Assembly: GCF_014653695.1 (NCBI RefSeq)
Contig: NZ_BNAR01000002.1
Location: 310,001-374,000, forward strand
Source: Lentzea cavernae
GTDB lineage: Bacteria > Actinomycetota > Actinomycetes > Mycobacteriales > Pseudonocardiaceae
Length of the DNA stretch: 64,000 bases
Direction: 5' to 3'
Position numbers and translations under genes: made by a program. The stretch's first letter is position 1; every line of letters begins with the position of its first letter. The notes under the pieces were generated by a model. That model did no database searches, was not told where the DNA came from, and saw nothing but the letters and a program-made list of their open reading frames with translations. Positions 16,815 through 27,109 of the stretch are shown one piece after another.

Positions 16815-19620
16815 GACGGGCTCCTTCCTTGTCGTACAGCACGGATTCGGTGACGGTGACCGGCACCAGCGAGTCCTCGACGGGCACGTAGAGCGTCTCG
16901 CCGATGCGTTCGTGGCCCGAGCGCACCAACGCCAGCGCGAACGTCCGCCCCAGGGCGGCGCTCGGGTAGCTCGACGTGACGTGGCCGAGCATCCGGACCG
17001 GCGGTTCGGGCAGCCGGTCGGTCTCCACGATCTGCGACCCCTCCGGCAGCAGCACTCCCGGATCGGCGGGCAGCAGGCCCACGAGCTGCTTGCGGTCCGT
17101 GCGGTTGTTCTCGGCACGGGCGAACGAGCGCTTGCCGATGAAGTCCGGCTTCTTCTTCGACACCGCCCACGACATGCCCAGGTCCTGCGGCGTGACGGTC
17201 GCGTCGGTCTCCTGCCCGATGATCGGGTAGCCCTTCTCCGCGCGGAGCACGTGCATGGTCTCCGTGCCGTACGGCGTGATCCCGTACGGCTCCCCCGCCG
17301 CCATCAGCGCCTCCCACACCGCGACGCCGTGCCAGGCGGTCACGTTGATCTCGTAGGCGAGTTCGCCGGAGAAGCTGATGCGGCACACCCGAGCCGGGAC
17401 GCCGGCGACCTCCGTGTCGTGCCACGTCATGAACTCGAACGCCTCGTTGGACACGTCGAGGCCGGGCGCCACCGCGGCGAGCACGTCACGGGACCTGGGG
17501 CCCACCAGCGGGATCGTGGCCCAGTGCTCGGTGACCGACGTGCAGTGCACGTCGAGGTGCGGCCACTCCGTCTGCAGCCACTCCTCCATCCAGTCGAGGA
17601 TCTTCGCCGCGTTGCCGGTGGTCGTGGTGACGAGGTAGCGCTCCTCGCCGACCCGGATCACCGTGCCGTCGTCGATCACCATGCCGTCGACGCCGCACAT
17701 CACGCCGTAGCGGATCCGGCCGACCTTCAGCGTGCTCATCATGTTCGTGTAGAGCATGTCGAGGAACTTGCCCGCGTCCCGGCCCTGCACGTCGATCTTG
17801 CCGAGCGTCGAGCCGTCCATCATGCCGACGCTCTCGCGCGTGGCCCTGCACTCTCGCAACACAGCCGTGTGCAGGTCCTCACCGGCCCGCGGGTAGTACC
17901 AGGGCCGCTTCCACTGGCCGACGTCCTCGAACAGCGCCCCGTGCGCCACGTGCCACGGGTGGATCGCCGTGACGCGCACCGGGTCGTGCAGGTCGCCGCG
18001 GTCGCGGCCGGCCAGCGCGGCGAAGGACACCGAGGTGTAGGGCGGGCGGAACGTCGTGGGCCGCTGTTCGGCCAGTTCCACGCCGAGCGCCTCGGCGACG
18101 ATGCCCGCCGCGATCATGCCGGACGTCTTGCCCTGGTCGTGCGCGGTGCCGATGGTCGTGTAGCGCTTGACGTGCTCCAGCGACCGCAGGCCCGCCCCGG
18201 TCGCCCGCAGCACGTCCGCGACGGTCGAGTCCCTCTGCAGGTCGACGAAGCTCGCGTCGTCGTCGCCCGGCACCCGCCACAGCACCAGGCCGGACCGCGC
18301 CGTGCAGCGCGAGTCCGAGGCGGGCAGCGGGACCTGGCCGCCGGAGGTGAACCCGGCGGCCGCGGCGGCCAGGAGACCGGCGTCGCGGCCCTGACATGCG
18401 CATGCGGTCAGGTCCAGCTCGCCGGTCGCGGAGCCCGCAACGCGCACGGTGGACAGTTCCCCGCCCGGCACGAAAGCGCCGAGTTCGGCGTCGTAGCGCA
18501 GCTTCCCGCGCGCCTGGCTGAAGAGGCTGACGACGGGGTTCCACCCACCCGACACCAACAGCGCGTCGCAGGCGATCCGCGTGTCACCGACGTGCACCGC
18601 GCTCACCCGGCCTGAACCCTCGGTGCCGGTCACCACCTGCCCGGCACGCACCTCGATCCCCCGAGCCGCGCACTCCGCCGCGAGCCGGGCGGGGGCCTCC
18701 GGGCGTGCGTCGACGACCAAGGCGATGTCCACACCGGACTCCGCGAGGTCGATCGCCGCGCAGTAGGCGCTGTCGTTGGTGGTGAACACGACCGCCCGTG
18801 ACCCGGGCAGCACGCCGTAGCGGTGCAGGAACGTGCGCGCGGACGAGGCAAGCATGATCCCGGGCCGGTCGTTGTCCGGGAACACCACAGGACGTTCGTG
18901 CGCACCCGTGGCGAGCACGGTCTGCCGCGTCCTGATCCGCCACACCCGCTGCCGCGCAACACCGGCCGGAGCCGCGAACCCGAGGTGGTCGGTGCGCTTC
19001 TGCAGCGCCAGCACGAACCCGTCCTGGTACATGCCGAACGCCGTGGTGCGCTCCAGCACCAGCACACCGGGCGTGCTCTTCAGCTCCGCGACGACGTCCG
19101 CGACCCACTCGGCCGACGGCCGGTCGTCGAGGTACTCGTCCACGCCCAGCAACGCCCCGCCGGCCTGGTTCTGCTCGTCGACCAGCACCACCCGCGCGCC
19201 GCTGCGAGCGGCCGTCAGCGCCGCCACCAGGCCGGCGGGCCCCGCGCCGACGACGAGAACGTCGCAGTGCTCGTGCTTCGCGTCGTAGCGCGCCGGGTCC
19301 GGCTCGGCCGCCAGCCGCCCCTGCCCGGCCAGCCCGCGCGCCCGCAGCCCGTCGTGGAGCTCGACGGTCGTGGCCAGCAGCATCGGCTCGGAGAACGGCG
19401 CCTCGACCTGCACCAGCGACGTCGAGTCCTCGGAACCCGCCGCGACGACGCCGCGCGGACGGCCGAGCTTCACGCTGCTGCCGATCTCGTGCACGCCGTT
19501 CGCCAGCAACGCCGACGCGAGCGTGTCGCCGGGGTGACCGGTGTACGCCCGGCCGTCGAAGGTGAAGTGCAGCAGGGTGTTCCGGTCGATCGAGCCACCG
19601 GTGCCGGTGCGGAGGTTCAT
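16804..19620 (-). CDS. soxA: Sarcosine oxidase alpha subunit SoxA
   Basis: 938-residue large subunit. N-terminal 2Fe-2S-ferredoxin-like segment (LLHFTFDGRAYTGHPGDTLASAL), NAD-binding Rossmann domain (CDVLVVGAGPAGLVAAL, about residue 100), FAD/NAD domain with TGAHERP and VSGGWNP, and from about 570 an aminomethyltransferase (GcvT) domain with MMDGSTLGKIDVQG, SFSGELAYEINV and RAEKGYPIIGQE that binds tetrahydrofolate. The complex converts sarcosine + THF + O2 to glycine, 5,10-methylene-THF and H2O2. The ATG overlaps the soxD stop (ATGA), which fixes the start although the frame is open upstream. Confidence 0.96.
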   Translation of the reverse strand: MNLRTGTGGSIDRNTLLHFTFDGRAYTGHPGDTLASALLANGVHEIGSSVKLGRPRGVVAAGSEDSTSLVQVEAPFSEPMLLATTVELHDGLRARGLAGQGRLAAEPDPARYDAKHEHCDVLVVGAGPAGLVAALTAARSGARVVLVDEQNQAGGALLGVDEYLDDRPSAEWVADVVAELKSTPGVLVLERTTAFGMYQDGFVLALQKRTDHLGFAAPAGVARQRVWRIRTRQTVLATGAHERPVVFPDNDRPGIMLASSARTFLHRYGVLPGSRAVVFTTNDSAYCAAIDLAESGVDIALVVDARPEAPARLAAECAARGIEVRAGQVVTGTEGSGRVSAVHVGDTRIACDALLVSGGWNPVVSLFSQARGKLRYDAELGAFVPGGELSTVRVAGSATGELDLTACACQGRDAGLLAAAAAGFTSGGQVPLPASDSRCTARSGLVLWRVPGDDDASFVDLQRDSTVADVLRATGAGLRSLEHVKRYTTIGTAHDQGKTSGMIAAGIVAEALGVELAEQRPTTFRPPYTSVSFAALAGRDRGDLHDPVRVTAIHPWHVAHGALFEDVGQWKRPWYYPRAGEDLHTAVLRECRATRESVGMMDGSTLGKIDVQGRDAGKFLDMLYTNMMSTLKVGRIRYGVMCGVDGMVIDDGTVIRVGEERYLVTTTTGNAAKILDWMEEWLQTEWPHLDVHCTSVTEHWATIPLVGPRSRDVLAAVAPGLDVSNEAFEFMTWHDTEVAGVPARVCRISFSGELAYEINVTAWHGVAVWEALMAAGEPYGITPYGTETMHVLRAEKGYPIIGQETDATVTPQDLGMSWAVSKKKPDFIGKRSFARAENNRTDRKQLVGLLPADPGVLLPEGSQIVETDRLPEPPVRMLGHVTSSYPSAALGRTFALALVRSGHERIGETLYVPVEDSLVPVTVTESVLYDKEGARRDG

Positions 19621-19898
19621 GCGGTCACCTCGGGCATGGGCTCGCCCACGCGGTAGACGGCCAGCAGGTCGTGGGTGCGGGTGTCGCGGACGGCGTTGAA
19701 CCACCGCCGGCACCCGGCGTTGTGGCTCCAGCGCTCGGCGAACGGCCCGCTCGGGTTGTCGCGGAAGAACACGTACCGCGCCCACTCCTCGTCGGTGAGC
19801 GCCGACGGGTCCTCGGGGTACGCGACGTGGGCCTGGCCGCCGTAGTGGAACTCGGCCTCCTCGCGCGGCCCGCACCACGGACACGGGATGAGTTGCAT
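19617..19898 (-). CDS. soxD: Sarcosine oxidase delta subunit SoxD
   Basis: 93-residue zinc subunit of heterotetrameric sarcosine oxidase. It begins MQLIPCPWCGPREEAEFHYGG, with the Cys-x2-Cys pair; a later HNAGCRRWFNAVRDT segment supplies the fourth ligand and the family C-terminal motif (R.T.E...YR.GE). Lies nine bases after soxB and shares ATGA with soxA. Confidence 0.95.
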   Translation of the reverse strand: MQLIPCPWCGPREEAEFHYGGQAHVAYPEDPSALTDEEWARYVFFRDNPSGPFAERWSHNAGCRRWFNAVRDTRTHDLLAVYRVGEPMPEVTA

Positions 19899-19907
19899 CG
19901 TCAGCTC

Positions 19908-21137
19908 CTAGTGGGCCACGGCGGCGGCGCCGTGCTCGTCGACGAGAGCGCCCGTGGTGAAGCGCTCGAGGGTGAACGGCTCGTTGAACGGGTGCGGCTT
20001 GTCGTGGGCGATGGTGTGCGCGAAGCAGTCACCGACACCGGGCGTGGCCTTGAAACCACCGGTGCCCCAGCCGCAGTTCAGGTACAGCCCGCCGACGGGC
20101 GTGAGGCCGACGATCGGGGACGCGTCCGGGCTGACGTCGACGATGCCCGCCCACGTCCGCAGCAGGTGCGCCCGTGCGAAGACCGGGAACAGCTCCAGCG
20201 CCGCCGACATCTGCTGCTCGATGATGTGGAACGACCCCCTTTGCCCGTACCCGTTGTAGCTGTCGATGCCGGCGCCCATCACCAGTTCTCCCTTGTGCGC
20301 CTGGGAGACGTAGACGTGCACGGCGTTCGACATGACTACGGTCGGGTGCACGGGCTCCAAGAGTTCCGACACCAGGGCCTGCAAGGGATGTGAGGCGAGC
20401 GGGAGTCGCAGCCCGACCATCTCGGCGAGCACGGAACTGTGCCCGGCCGCGCACAACGCGACCTTGCCTGCGGCGATCCGGCCGCGGGACGTCTCGACGG
20501 CGGTGATCCGGCCTCCCGAGGTCTCCATCCCGGTGACCTCGCAGTTCTGGATGAGGTCGACGCCCATGGCGTGCGCGGCCCGCGCGTAGCCCCACGCCAC
20601 GTAGTCGTGCTTCGCGATACCTGCGCGCGGTTGGTAGGTCGCGCCCAGCACCGGGTAGCGGACGTCCGGCGAGGTGTTGACGATCGGGCAGATCTCCTTG
20701 ACCCCGGCCGGATCCACCCACTCCGCGTCGATGCCGTTGAGCCGGTTGGCGTTGACCCGCCGCACGCTGTCGCGCACATCTTGCAGGCTGTGCGCCAGGT
20801 TCAGCACCCCGCGCTGGTCGAACAGGATCGGGTAGCCGAGGTCCTCCTCCAGGCCCTCCCACAGCTTGAGCGAGTGCTCGTAAATGCCGGAGCTCTCGTC
20901 CCACAGGTAGTTCGACCGGATGATCGTGGTGTTGCGGGCCATGTTGCCGCCCGCGAGCCAGCCCTTCTCGAGCACGGCGACGTTCGTGATGCCGTGGACC
21001 TTCGCGAGGTAGTACGCGGTCGCGATGCCGTGCCCTCCGCCGCCGACGATCACGACGTCGTAGGAGGACTTCGGTTCCGGGTTGTCCCAGAGGAAGTCCG
21101 GGTGCTCGGGCAGATGTGCTCCGGGCGGGCTGGTCAT
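19908..21137 (-). CDS. soxB: Sarcosine oxidase beta subunit SoxB
   Basis: 409-residue flavoprotein subunit that oxidises sarcosine. Dinucleotide motif [20 protein letters not shown] near residue 27, the [16 protein letters not shown] segment characteristic of SoxB, and the C-terminal [18 protein letters not shown] flavin-binding segment. In this family FAD is bound non-covalently and FMN covalently at the SoxA/SoxB interface. First gene of the operon; the promoter region to the divergent GntR gene holds a 12-bp palindrome. Confidence 0.96.
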   Translation of the reverse strand: MTSPPGAHLPEHPDFLWDNPEPKSSYDVVIVGGGGHGIATAYYLAKVHGITNVAVLEKGWLAGGNMARNTTIIRSNYLWDESSGIYEHSLKLWEGLEEDLGYPILFDQRGVLNLAHSLQDVRDSVRRVNANRLNGIDAEWVDPAGVKEICPIVNTSPDVRYPVLGATYQPRAGIAKHDYVAWGYARAAHAMGVDLIQNCEVTGMETSGGRITAVETSRGRIAAGKVALCAAGHSSVLAEMVGLRLPLASHPLQALVSELLEPVHPTVVMSNAVHVYVSQAHKGELVMGAGIDSYNGYGQRGSFHIIEQQMSAALELFPVFARAHLLRTWAGIVDVSPDASPIVGLTPVGGLYLNCGWGTGGFKATPGVGDCFAHTIAHDKPHPFNEPFTLERFTTGALVDEHGAAAVAH

Positions 21138-21171
21138 TCCGACGCCTCCAGCGAAATCATCTGGTCGACTC

Positions 21172-21183
21172 CTGATATATCAG
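21172..21183. promoter_or_regulatory. Candidate GntR operator between soxB and its divergent regulator
   Basis: A perfect 12-bp palindrome, CTGATATATCAG, lies in the 68-base gap between soxB and the GntR gene. This is the AT-rich type of site bound by FadR-subfamily GntR proteins. Its position lets one site control both directions. Confidence 0.6.
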
Positions 21184-21192
21184 TCTGTGCGT

Positions 21193-21198
21193 TACAGT
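21193..21198 (+). promoter_or_regulatory. Candidate -10 element of leaderless gntR transcript
   Basis: TACAGT ends 7 bases before the ATG of the GntR gene, the distance expected if transcription starts at the A of the start codon. No ribosome site is visible, in keeping with a leaderless mRNA, and the palindrome 21172-21183 lies just upstream. Confidence 0.4.
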
Positions 21199-21205
21199 AG
21201 GTCAC

Positions 21206-21865
21206 ATGAACGCACGGGTCAACGACGAGCCCGCCTCCGTCTCACTCACCGAGCAGGCGTACGCGGTCCTGCGAGATCGCCTGGTCATGCTGGAGATCAA
21301 GCCCGGTGAGCCCATCAACGAGGAGAGGCTGCGCACCGAGCTCGGCGTCGGGCGCACCCCGATCCGCGAGGCGTTGAAGAGGCTGGAGCAGGAACGGCTC
21401 GTCGTCGCCTTCCCGCGCCGCGGCACGTTCGCCACCGACGTGAACATCTCCGACCTCTCCCACATCTCCGAGGTGCGCAGGACGCTGGAGCCACTGGCGG
21501 CGGCGGCCGCGGCCGAGCGCGCCACGGAGGCCGACAGGGCCGCCCTGACCGCGCTGCGGTCCCAGCTGGAGACCGCCGCGCGGCCGGGTGACAACACCGG
21601 CCTGCTCCGCGACGACGTCGGCGTGCACCGCGCCATCTACCGGTGCGTGCACAACCCGTTCCTCGAGGACACCCTGATCTCCTACGACAACCTGGCCACC
21701 CGGATCTGGTGCGTCTTCCTGCCACGACTGTCCGGAATGGCCGGTCACGTCGACGAGCACGTGCCGCTGCTGACCGCGGTCGTCGAGGGCGACGCGAAGA
21801 AGGCGGGCGAACTCGCCTCCCAGCACGTCATCGGGTTTGAACAGGCGATTCGGGCGTTGATCTGA
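21206..21865 (+). CDS. GntR family regulator, FadR/FCD subfamily (probable sox regulator)
   Basis: 219-residue regulator. Winged-helix N-terminus (about 12-75: SLTEQAYAVLRDRLVMLEIKPGEPINEERL, then the VGRTPIREALKRLEQERLV recognition region) and C-terminal all-helical FCD effector domain with the metal-binding pattern DDVGVHRAIY...H.PLL..V...H. Divergent from soxB, so it most likely controls sarcosine oxidation; the ligand may be a methylglycine or a folate-linked metabolite (inference). The last 38 bases overlap the convergent BCCT gene. Confidence 0.9.
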   Translation: MNARVNDEPASVSLTEQAYAVLRDRLVMLEIKPGEPINEERLRTELGVGRTPIREALKRLEQERLVVAFPRRGTFATDVNISDLSHISEVRRTLEPLAAAAAAERATEADRAALTALRSQLETAARPGDNTGLLRDDVGVHRAIYRCVHNPFLEDTLISYDNLATRIWCVFLPRLSGMAGHVDEHVPLLTAVVEGDAKKAGELASQHVIGFEQAIRALI

Positions 21866-23528
21866 CCTCTCCGCCGCCCTCGGCCTTGACGGGTGTGGCC
21901 TCCACCTGCAGGCGGAAGTCGCCGTCGTACTGCTCCTTGCCGGTCGCCACGGCCTCCTCGACGATCTCCGCGCAGTGCTTCTCCCGCAACACCATCGGAT
22001 CGCTGCGCAGGTCCTTCGCGAGCGCCACGCACAGCACCACCATGACGAGCGCGAACGGCGCCGCCGCGATGATCGTGAGGTTCTGCAGGCCGGTCAGCGC
22101 GGTCGCACCGCCGCCGCCGACGAGCAGCATCACCGCGGCCACACCGCCGGTCGCCACGCCCCAGAACACCACCAGCCGCCGGTGCGGTTCGATGGCGCCG
22201 CGCTGCGACAGCGTGCCCATCACCAGCGAGGCCGCGTCGGCGCCGGAGACGAAGAAGATCGCCACCAGGACCATCACGACGACACCGGCGACGGCCGCCA
22301 GCGGGAACTGGCCGAGCACGCCGAACAGCTGCGACTCCGGGTTCGCCGCGCCGGCCAGGTCGGTCCCGCCGCGCTGCACCGTGATCGCGGTGCCGCCCAT
22401 GATCGTGAACCAGATCAGGCTGACCACCGACGGCACGAGGATCACGCCGCTGACGAACTGCTTGATCGTGCGGCCGCGGCTGATCCGCGCGATGAACATC
22501 CCGACGAACGGGGTCCACGAGATCCACCAGGCCCAGTAGAAGATCGTCCAGCCGGACAGCCAGGTCTCCATCGCCTCACCGCCGGAGGCGCCGGAACGGG
22601 AGACCATCTCGCCCATCTCGCGGAAGTAGTCGCCGATCGCCGCGGGCAGCAGGTTCAGGATCAGGATCGTCGGCCCGACGACGAACACGAACACCGCCAG
22701 CACGGTCGCCAGCACCATGTTGATGTTCGACAGCCACTGGATGCCCTTGGCGACACCGGAGACGGCGGACGCCACGAACGCCACCGTCAGCACGGCGATG
22801 ATGCCGATCAGCACGCCGACACCGGGGTTGTCGGACACGAACCCGCCGGCCTTCAGGCCGCTGCCGATCTGCAACGCGCCGAGGCCCAGCGACGCCGCCG
22901 ACCCGAACAGGGTCGCGAAGATCGCCAGCACGTCGATCAACCGGCCCAGCGGCTTCTCGGACACCCGGTCACCGAACAGCGGGGCGAACGCGGCGCTGAT
23001 CAGCTGCTTGCGCCCGCGCCGGAACGTGCCGTAGGCGATGGCCAGGCCGACGACGGCGTAGATCGACCACGGGTGGATCGCCCAGTGGAACAGCGACGTC
23101 GCCATCGCGGTCTCGACCGCCGCGTCCGTGCCGCCCTCGACCGTGCCGGGCGGTGGCTTCACGAAGTGCGACAACGGTTCCGCGACGCCGTAGAACATCA
23201 ACCCGATGCCCATGCCCGCGCTGAACATCATCGCGACCCACGAGATCGTCCGGAACTCCGGCCGCTCGCCGTCGTGCCCGAGCGGGATCCGGCCGTAGCG
23301 GCTGAACGCGAGCCACAGCGCGAAGATCACGAACCCGGTCGCCGCGGTCAGGAACGCCCAGCCGGTGTAGCGGATGACCCAGCCGAGCACCGCGGACGAG
23401 ACGCTGCTCAGGCTGTCCGTGCCGATGATCCCCCACGCGAGGAACGCCGAGGCGATCGCGGCGGAGACGACGAACACGACTTTGTCGGTGTGTGTTCTCG
23501 TGGTGGGTAGGAACTTCTGTTCGGGCAT
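21828..23528 (-). CDS. BCCT family betaine/choline/carnitine transporter
   Basis: 566-residue secondary transporter with 12 membrane helices. SAGMGIGLMFYG is the BetP-like glycine-rich stretch associated with Na+ coupling, and WTIFYWAWWISWTPFVGMFIARISRGR is the family signature containing the aromatic box that binds trimethylammonium groups. The C-terminal hydrophilic tail is about 70 residues, room for osmotic sensing. Last gene of the glyA-mscR-dmg-gbcA operon, seven bases after the Rieske oxygenase, which points to uptake of glycine betaine as a carbon and nitrogen source. Confidence 0.94.
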   Translation of the reverse strand: MPEQKFLPTTRTHTDKVVFVVSAAIASAFLAWGIIGTDSLSSVSSAVLGWVIRYTGWAFLTAATGFVIFALWLAFSRYGRIPLGHDGERPEFRTISWVAMMFSAGMGIGLMFYGVAEPLSHFVKPPPGTVEGGTDAAVETAMATSLFHWAIHPWSIYAVVGLAIAYGTFRRGRKQLISAAFAPLFGDRVSEKPLGRLIDVLAIFATLFGSAASLGLGALQIGSGLKAGGFVSDNPGVGVLIGIIAVLTVAFVASAVSGVAKGIQWLSNINMVLATVLAVFVFVVGPTILILNLLPAAIGDYFREMGEMVSRSGASGGEAMETWLSGWTIFYWAWWISWTPFVGMFIARISRGRTIKQFVSGVILVPSVVSLIWFTIMGGTAITVQRGGTDLAGAANPESQLFGVLGQFPLAAVAGVVVMVLVAIFFVSGADAASLVMGTLSQRGAIEPHRRLVVFWGVATGGVAAVMLLVGGGGATALTGLQNLTIIAAAPFALVMVVLCVALAKDLRSDPMVLREKHCAEIVEEAVATGKEQYDGDFRLQVEATPVKAEGGGEVRSTPESPVQTR

Positions 23529-23534
23529 GGCCTT

Positions 23535-24665
23535 CTACCACCTCTTCGTTGACGTGGCTTCCTGGACCCAGCGGTGGAACTCCCCGATGTGGTGCTCGGA
23601 GGGGACCAGCACTCCCCCTTGCGCGTACGCCCGCGAAGACATCGCGGGCTGGCACCGTTCACATGCTTCGAAGTCCTGCTCGTTCACGCGGTGGAACAGC
23701 TCGACGGACCGCGAGACGTCCTTGCCCGTGGCGACCACGTCCTTGGCGTAGAGCCAGTCGCACTCGACGATCGTGCGGTCGGCGGCCATCGGGAACATCC
23801 GGTGGATGATCACGTGGTCCGGCACCAGGTTGATGAACACCTGCGGCCGCACGGTGATCGCGTAGTACCGGCGGTCCTGCTCCGAGTCCACCCCGGACAG
23901 GTTCTCGAAGCCCTCGCCGCCGTCGATCGTGAAGCCCTTGATCTCCTCGCCGAACACCGCCCCGTGGCCGACGTAGTACTGCGCCGCGTACCCGTCCGCG
24001 AACTCCGGCAGGACCTCCGTGAGCTCCGGGTGGATGGTCGCGCAGTGGTAGCACTCCATGAAGTTCTCGATGATGAGCTTCCAGTTGGCCTTCACGTCGT
24101 AGGTGATCCGGCGGCCCAGCTCCAGCTCGCTGACCTGGTAGTTGCCGATCGCGTCGAGGTTGCCCAGCCGCTCGCGGACGTCCTGCTGCACGGTCTGCTC
24201 GAACGACGCCGGCTCGTCGGCCAGCGACAGCCACGCGTAGCCGAGCCACTCGCGCAGGTGGACCTTCTTCAGCCCGTACTCGACGCGGTCGACGTCCGGC
24301 ATCGACGTCAGGTTCGGTGCGGCGACGAGTTTCCCGTCGAGGCCGTAGGTCCAGGCGTGGTACGGGCACTGGAAGTTGCGCTTGACCGTGCCGGTCTCCT
24401 CGACGCAGAGCTTCGCGCCGCGGTGCCGGCAGATGTTGAGGAACGCGCGCAGCGAGCCGTCGCGCGACCGGGTCACGAGCACGCTCTCGCGTCCGATCTG
24501 GACGGTCCGGAAGTCGCCCGCGTCCGGGAGGTCGGCGCTGCGGACCGCGCAGAACCACATCCGCTCGAAGATGTTCTGCTGCTCGAGCTCGAAGATCGCC
24601 GGGTCGACGTAGGCGCTGCCCGGCAGGGTGGGGATGAGGCTTGCCGGCAGTTCGGTCTGGGTCAT
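23535..24665 (-). CDS. gbcA: Rieske oxygenase, probable glycine betaine monooxygenase
   Basis: 376-residue terminal oxygenase alpha subunit. Rieske 2Fe-2S cluster ligands Cys79-x-His81 and Cys100-x2-His103 (CRHRG, CPYHAW). Mononuclear iron ligands His207 and His212 within ENFMECYHCATIHPE. The bridging position is Glu204 rather than the usual Asp, as in choline, carnitine and betaine oxygenases, which supports a quaternary-ammonium substrate. The likely reaction is betaine + O2 + 2e- to dimethylglycine + formaldehyde. ATG overlaps the dmg stop (ATGA). Electrons probably come from the ferredoxin/reductase pair at 30571-32033. Stachydrine or carnitine remain possible substrates. Confidence 0.87.
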   Translation of the reverse strand: MTQTELPASLIPTLPGSAYVDPAIFELEQQNIFERMWFCAVRSADLPDAGDFRTVQIGRESVLVTRSRDGSLRAFLNICRHRGAKLCVEETGTVKRNFQCPYHAWTYGLDGKLVAAPNLTSMPDVDRVEYGLKKVHLREWLGYAWLSLADEPASFEQTVQQDVRERLGNLDAIGNYQVSELELGRRITYDVKANWKLIIENFMECYHCATIHPELTEVLPEFADGYAAQYYVGHGAVFGEEIKGFTIDGGEGFENLSGVDSEQDRRYYAITVRPQVFINLVPDHVIIHRMFPMAADRTIVECDWLYAKDVVATGKDVSRSVELFHRVNEQDFEACERCQPAMSSRAYAQGGVLVPSEHHIGEFHRWVQEATSTKRW

Positions 24666-27109
24666 GAGCGGATCCGCTTCATCTCGGGGTCGAACAGCGG
24701 TTCCACCGCCACGACCGCTGGGACGCGTTCACCGAAGTACTCGATCTCGACCTGCGTTCCCGGGGCGGCCGCGGAGGCGGGCAGCCACGCGTAGGCGATG
24801 TTCTTGCCGATCGAGTAACCACGGGCCGCACTGGTGACGTACCCGACCGGCACGCCTGCGGCGAACACCGGTTCCGACCCCATGACGACCTGGTGGTCGT
24901 CGTCGATGACCAGGCAGGTGAGCCTGCGGGCGGCCGTCTCCTCCGACCTGCCCTCCAGCGCCTTGCGGCCGTGGAAGTAGCCCTTGTTCATCCGGACGGC
25001 GAAGCCCAGCCCCGCCTCGTACGGGTCGTGCTCGGTGGTGACGTCCGCGCCCCACGAGCGGTAGCCCTTCTCCAGCCGCATGCTGGTGAACGCGCTGCGG
25101 CCGGCGGCGATGACGCCGTGCTGCTGCCCGGCCTCCCAGAGCGTGTCCCACAACCTCCGGCCCATGTCCGCGGTCGTGTAGAGCTCCCAGCCGAGTTCAC
25201 CGACGTACGACAGCCGCATCGCGGTGACCGGCACCTCGCCGATGAACGCCCGCTGGGCCTTGAAGTAGCCCATGGCCTCGTGCGAGAAGTCCGTCTTCGT
25301 CAACGGCTGCAACAGGTTCCGCGCTTCCGGTCCCCACAGGCCGATGCAGCAGGTGCCCGGCGTGATGTCGGTGATGTGCACGCCACCGTTGGGTGGCGTG
25401 CGGCGGCGCAGCCAGTCGAGGTCGAGCGGCCCGTTGGCCCCGACCTGGAACCGGTCCTCGCCGAGCCGGGCGATCGTCAGGTCGCTGCGCACTCCCCCGT
25501 CCTCGTTGAGCAGCAACGTGTAGACGACCGCGCCCGGCTTGCGGTCGAGCTGGTTGGTGGTCATGGTCTGCAGGAACGTCAACGCCTCCGGGCCGCTGAC
25601 CTCCAGGCGCTTCAACGCGGTCATGTCGAACATCGCGACCCGCTTGCGCGCCACGAGCGCCTCGGCGCCGGCGATCGGCGACCAGAACCGCGACGCCCAC
25701 TCGTTGCGTTCCGGGATCTCGGCGACCTCGGGCAGCGAGGCGTTGGCCTCGTACCAGTGCGGCCGCTCCCAGCCCGACGCCTCCAGGAACACCGCGCCGA
25801 GTTCCTTCTGCCGCTCGTAGAACGGGCTGGTGCGCAACGGCCGCGGGTTCTCGGCGGGCTGCAGGGGGTGCAGGACGTCGTAGACCTCGACGAACGCCCG
25901 GCAGCTGCGCTCGTGCACGTAACCGGGCGCGCGCTGGACGTCCTCGAACCGGTTGAGGTCGCAGCCGTGCAGGTCGATGCCGGGCTGACCGTCGACGAGC
26001 CACTCCGCCATCGCCTTGGCGACACCGGCGGAGTGCGTAATCCACACGGCCTCCGCCACCCAGAACCCCTGCAGGCCTGGGTGTTCGCCGAGCAGCGGGT
26101 TGCCGTCCGGGGTGAAGGAGAACAGGCCGTTGATCCCCTCCTCGACCTTCGAGTCGGCGAGCACCGGCAGCAGGTCGACGGCCGCGTCCCAGGAGGTCTC
26201 GAAGTCCTCCGGGGTGAACGCGACCTCGGAGGGCATGGTCGGCGCCACGTCGAAGTCGAGGATGTCGTCCGCCGAGATGGGCATGGGCCGGTGCCCGTAC
26301 GCGCCGATGCCGACGCGGTCGACGTGCTCGCGGAAATACAAGTCCGCGTCCTGGTGGCGCAGCAACGGCTTCGACATCTCCGACAGCTCGGTGTTGACGC
26401 CCTTCAGGGCCGCCAGAGGTGCCGTCTTCGCGTACTGGTGCGCCATCGGGACGAGCGGGATGTCGAGGTCGACCATCCTGCCGATCCGCGGCCCCCACAT
26501 GCCGACGCACGACACCACAATGTCGGCCGGGAAGGTGTCGTGCTCGGTGATGACGGCCTTCACCCGGCGCCCGGTGCGTTCGATTCCGGTGACCTTGTGG
26601 TGGGACAGGAACTTCGCGCCGCGTTCCATCGCCCGGCGGGCCTGGGCCTCGGCCGCCCTGAGGGGTTTCGCGATGCCGTCGCTCGGGATGTGGAAGCCGC
26701 CGAGGACCTTGGACGGGTCGAGCAACGGGTGCAGTCGCGCGCATTCCTCCGGGTCGCGCAGGAAGCTCTCAACGCCCCACGCGGTGGCCCAGCCGTGCCG
26801 GCGCTTGATGTCGGTCCAGCGTTCCGGGGTGGTGGCGACCTCCAGCCCGCCGAGCTGCTGGAAGCACCACTTGTCGTCCATCGTCAGCGCCGTGTACTTC
26901 TCGACGGTGTACTTCGCGAACGACGTCATCGTCTTGCAGCCGGTGGTCTGGAAGACGAGGCCCGGCGCGTGCGAGCTCGACCCGCCGGTGGCGAACAGCG
27001 GTCCCTGTTCGAGCACGGTGACGTTGGTCCACCCGCGCGCGGTCAGTTCGTCGGCCAGCGCGCACCCGACGATGCCCGCGCCGATCAGCACGACTCTCGG
27101 CTGGGTCAC
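24662..27109 (-). CDS. dmg: Dimethylglycine oxidase
   Basis: 815-residue bifunctional flavoenzyme converting dimethylglycine + THF + O2 to sarcosine, 5,10-methylene-THF and H2O2. FAD domain: [17 protein letters not shown] at the N-terminus and [14 protein letters not shown], whose His47 is the probable covalent flavin site by analogy. The C-terminal half (from about 425) is a GcvT-like folate domain with [27 protein letters not shown] and [14 protein letters not shown]. Long stretches match my recollection of the Arthrobacter globiformis enzyme (830 residues) closely, including FEDVQ..P.YV and [12 protein letters not shown] start shares GTGA with the upstream gene. Confidence 0.94.
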   Translation of the reverse strand: MTQPRVVLIGAGIVGCALADELTARGWTNVTVLEQGPLFATGGSSSHAPGLVFQTTGCKTMTSFAKYTVEKYTALTMDDKWCFQQLGGLEVATTPERWTDIKRRHGWATAWGVESFLRDPEECARLHPLLDPSKVLGGFHIPSDGIAKPLRAAEAQARRAMERGAKFLSHHKVTGIERTGRRVKAVITEHDTFPADIVVSCVGMWGPRIGRMVDLDIPLVPMAHQYAKTAPLAALKGVNTELSEMSKPLLRHQDADLYFREHVDRVGIGAYGHRPMPISADDILDFDVAPTMPSEVAFTPEDFETSWDAAVDLLPVLADSKVEEGINGLFSFTPDGNPLLGEHPGLQGFWVAEAVWITHSAGVAKAMAEWLVDGQPGIDLHGCDLNRFEDVQRAPGYVHERSCRAFVEVYDVLHPLQPAENPRPLRTSPFYERQKELGAVFLEASGWERPHWYEANASLPEVAEIPERNEWASRFWSPIAGAEALVARKRVAMFDMTALKRLEVSGPEALTFLQTMTTNQLDRKPGAVVYTLLLNEDGGVRSDLTIARLGEDRFQVGANGPLDLDWLRRRTPPNGGVHITDITPGTCCIGLWGPEARNLLQPLTKTDFSHEAMGYFKAQRAFIGEVPVTAMRLSYVGELGWELYTTADMGRRLWDTLWEAGQQHGVIAAGRSAFTSMRLEKGYRSWGADVTTEHDPYEAGLGFAVRMNKGYFHGRKALEGRSEETAARRLTCLVIDDDHQVVMGSEPVFAAGVPVGYVTSAARGYSIGKNIAYAWLPASAAAPGTQVEIEYFGERVPAVVAVEPLFDPEMKRIRS

